Shown: in pieces, positions 39,601 through 42,600 of the stretch
How positions within the stretch are numbered: position 1 is the stretch's first letter
How the letters are laid out: each line of letters opens with the position of its first letter
Assembly (NCBI GenBank): GCA_944472135.2
Contig: OX235267.1
Location: 21,869,452-21,933,451 of the forward strand
Source of the DNA: Trichobilharzia regenti
Taxonomy: Eukaryota; Platyhelminthes; Trematoda; Strigeidida; Schistosomatidae
Length of the DNA stretch: 64,000 nt
Direction of reading: 5' to 3'
Translations under genes and position numbers: made by a program
Notes under the pieces: generated by a model
What the model was told of the DNA's origin: nothing
What the model saw: only the letters and a program-made list of their open reading frames with translations
Databases searched by the model: none

Positions 39601-42600
39601 AACAGTGGTGGCTGACAAAGGCAAAAGAGATGGAAAAAGCATCGGCGATAGGCAATACTAGGAAACTCTTTAGACTCATCAGGGAAACGGGTGGGAGAAG
39701 GCAAATCATAAGTGAGACCACACGTATTGCAGGCCAACGATCGTTGTGTTTCTTGATATTAGGGCTGCCTTCGATTCGTTGGACAGAACTGTGCTCTGGA
39801 ACTGTCTGTTAGAGAGAGGTGTACCTGAGAAATTTGTTAACATCCTGAAAGCCCTATATAGAAACACCTCAGGTAGAGTGAGGGCATACAACCAACTATC
39901 ACCACTGTTCCCAACCAACAGTGGGGTTAGACAGGGTTGCCCAATCTCTCCGTTTCTCTTTAACTTTGCCATCGATGACATTCTGGAGTCAGCTCTGAAG
40001 GATGTGCGTGAAGGTGGTGTAGATCTGCTACCTGGAGATAGACTTTTCGACCTCGAGTATGCAGACGATATCGTCTTACTGTGCGATAGCATGCAGGCTG
40101 CCCAAATCGCACTTAATCAGTTGGCGATCAGTGTCTGTAAGTATGGTATGTGCTTTGCGCCATCTAAGTGCAAAGTACTGTTACAAGATTGGCAGGAGCC
40201 TGTACCTGCACTCACTCTTGCGGGTGAACCGCTTGAAGTTGCTGATAAGTTTGTGTACCTGGGTAGTTGTGTGAGTGCTGGCGGAGGGGTGACGGATGAG
40301 ATTTCCAACCGTATAATGAAGGCTAGGGTGGCATACATCAACTTGAGCCACCTCCGGCGCCGTCGCGACGTTAGCCTGGCTGTCAAAGGTCGGGTATACA
40401 ATGCTTCGGTGCGAGCTGTCCTGCTCTACGCCTGTGAAACCTGGCCTCTCCGAGCTGAGGATGTGCGGCGACTCTGCGTGTTCGATCATCGCTGTCTCCG
40501 CAGGATTGCTTGCGTTCGATGGAATCATCACGTGAGTAATTCTGAGGTTCGGCGGCGTGTGTTTGAACACAGTGGAGATCACTATTCCTTGAATGTCGTC
40601 ATCTGGAAACACCGGCTCCGGTGGCTTGGACATGTGCTCCTAATGTCACCCCAGAGGCTTCCGTACAGGTCGCTGTTCGCTAGCCCTGGGATGGGATGGA
40701 AAAGGTGGAGAGGTGGTCAGTCCATGACATGGCGTCGTGGGATGAAGGATTTTTGTGCTAGATTAGCATCGGTTGGTGTGTCACGACTCCCTGGTTGGGG
40801 TCCGAGAGATAGCTCGAATCGATGGCTCGAAACGTTATCGGATATGGCCAAGAATCGTAATCAGTGGCGAACGTGTTGCAATTTCCTTCTTTCTTCCCTT
40901 CCCGATGATAGTTAACGAACACTGTTTGAACTTGTTAAGCATGACTGTTTTCCTTCCAGATGAAGTTCTTTATCCGTTCTCTACTTATATATATTTTTTC
41001 TTTTCCTTCCTTCCTCTTTTTTGATCTATGTTGTTTTATTATTGTTGTGTGGTGCATCTTTCTTGGTGCCATATTGTACCAAGTTTTTTATGTGTTTAAA
41101 TAAAATAAAATAAAACTATTGCTGAGAAAAATGGCTCCTTAATTAGCTCTCAGGATAGACGCCTTGAACGCTGGAAAGAACACTTTGAGGGACAATTTAA
41201 CTTGCCTACAGCCACACTGAACCTCCCCGACATCCAGCACACACCCGAATAAAATATAGACACTGGTCCGCCGTCTGTAAGTGAGGTCACAAAAGCTATC
41301 AGTAATTTGAAACGAGGCAAAGCGGCAGGACCCGACGGAATTATTCTGGAGGTGTTTAAATATGCGGGTGACATACTAGTTTGTAGATTAACTGAGGTAC
41401 TAGGCAAAGTCTGGGAATCAGAGACAATGCCATCAGACTGGGGTAAGTCACTTATTATACCGATATTCAAAAAGGGAAACAAGTCCTCGTGTGATAATCA
41501 TAGGGGGATCAGCCTAACGAACATAGTCTCTAAAATCCTAGGCTCAGTAATCATGCATAGACTAAGCAGAACTCGGGAGGAACAGATAAGGGAAAATCAA
41601 GCAGGCTTTAGACCAGGTAGAGGGTGCATAGATCATATCTTCACTTTCCGACGGATTCTAGAACATAGACACACTTTTCGGCGTCCAACAATTGTCATAT
41701 TTCTTGACTTGAAGGCGGCCTTCGACTCCGTGGATCGAAAGGTACTATGGCAATGTCTGACTGTGAAGGGAGTGCCAAGAAAGTACATTGCACTAATCAA
41801 GGCACTCTATTCAAACTCACGTAGTCGTGTAAGGGCTTATGGGGAATTGTCATCTGAATCGGCAACAACCAGTGGTGTCCGACAAGGATGTCCACTTTCC
41901 CCATTTCTGTTTAACTTCATCATAGATATGCTGATGGAAGTATCCTTAACTGAACGTAATGACTTAGGAATCGACTTGTTACCAGGGAATAGTCTTATGG
42001 ACTTAGAATATGCAGATGACATAGTCCTGTTAGGGGAGGATTCTGACAAAATGCAGAGTCTTCTGAACACCTTGAGCAGCAATCTTCGTATGTTTGGCAT
42101 GCGATTCGCCCCTGCAAAATGTAAGATGCTGCTACAGGACTGGACCACGTCAACTCCTTAGTGATAGGGAGTGAAGTGATAGAACATGTTGACCACTTCA
42201 CCTATTTGGGAAGTTGTATTAGCACCAACGGACTGATTGGCGATGAAATCTCAGCACGGATCCGAAAAGCTCGAGCTGCTTTCGCTGACTTACACCATCT
42301 CTGGCGTAGGCGTGACATCCGGTTATCAACCAAGGGACGTGTGTACTGCTCAGCAGTTCGCTCCGTCCTTCTCTATGGCTCTGAAACATGGCCAATACGC
42401 GTTGAAGACATGAAAAGGTTAACTGCTTTCGATCATAGATGTCTGCGATCCCTGTCTCACGTTAGGTGGTTTAACAAGGTAAATAATGTTGACGTTAGGC
42501 GTAGTGTTGGGCAAAGAGGGAAAATCAATCGACAAGGCTATAAAGTTACATAGATTGAGATGGCTAGGTCATGTGGTGCGCATGCCTAACCATCGCCTCC

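Larger units (their letters stand above)
37853..41108 (+). mobile_element. RTE-A LINE, nearly full length, internally deleted
   Basis: It starts gaccgaaagctgctacctt, the same end as the fragments at 15541 and 49597. Then come about 600 nt of 5' region, an apurinic-type endonuclease, a deletion, the reverse transcriptase, a 3' UTR and a TAAATAAAATAAAATAAAA tail. Its style ([27 protein letters not shown]) fits the RTE clade, which in schistosomes includes SR2-type elements. The clade is an inference. Confidence 0.85.
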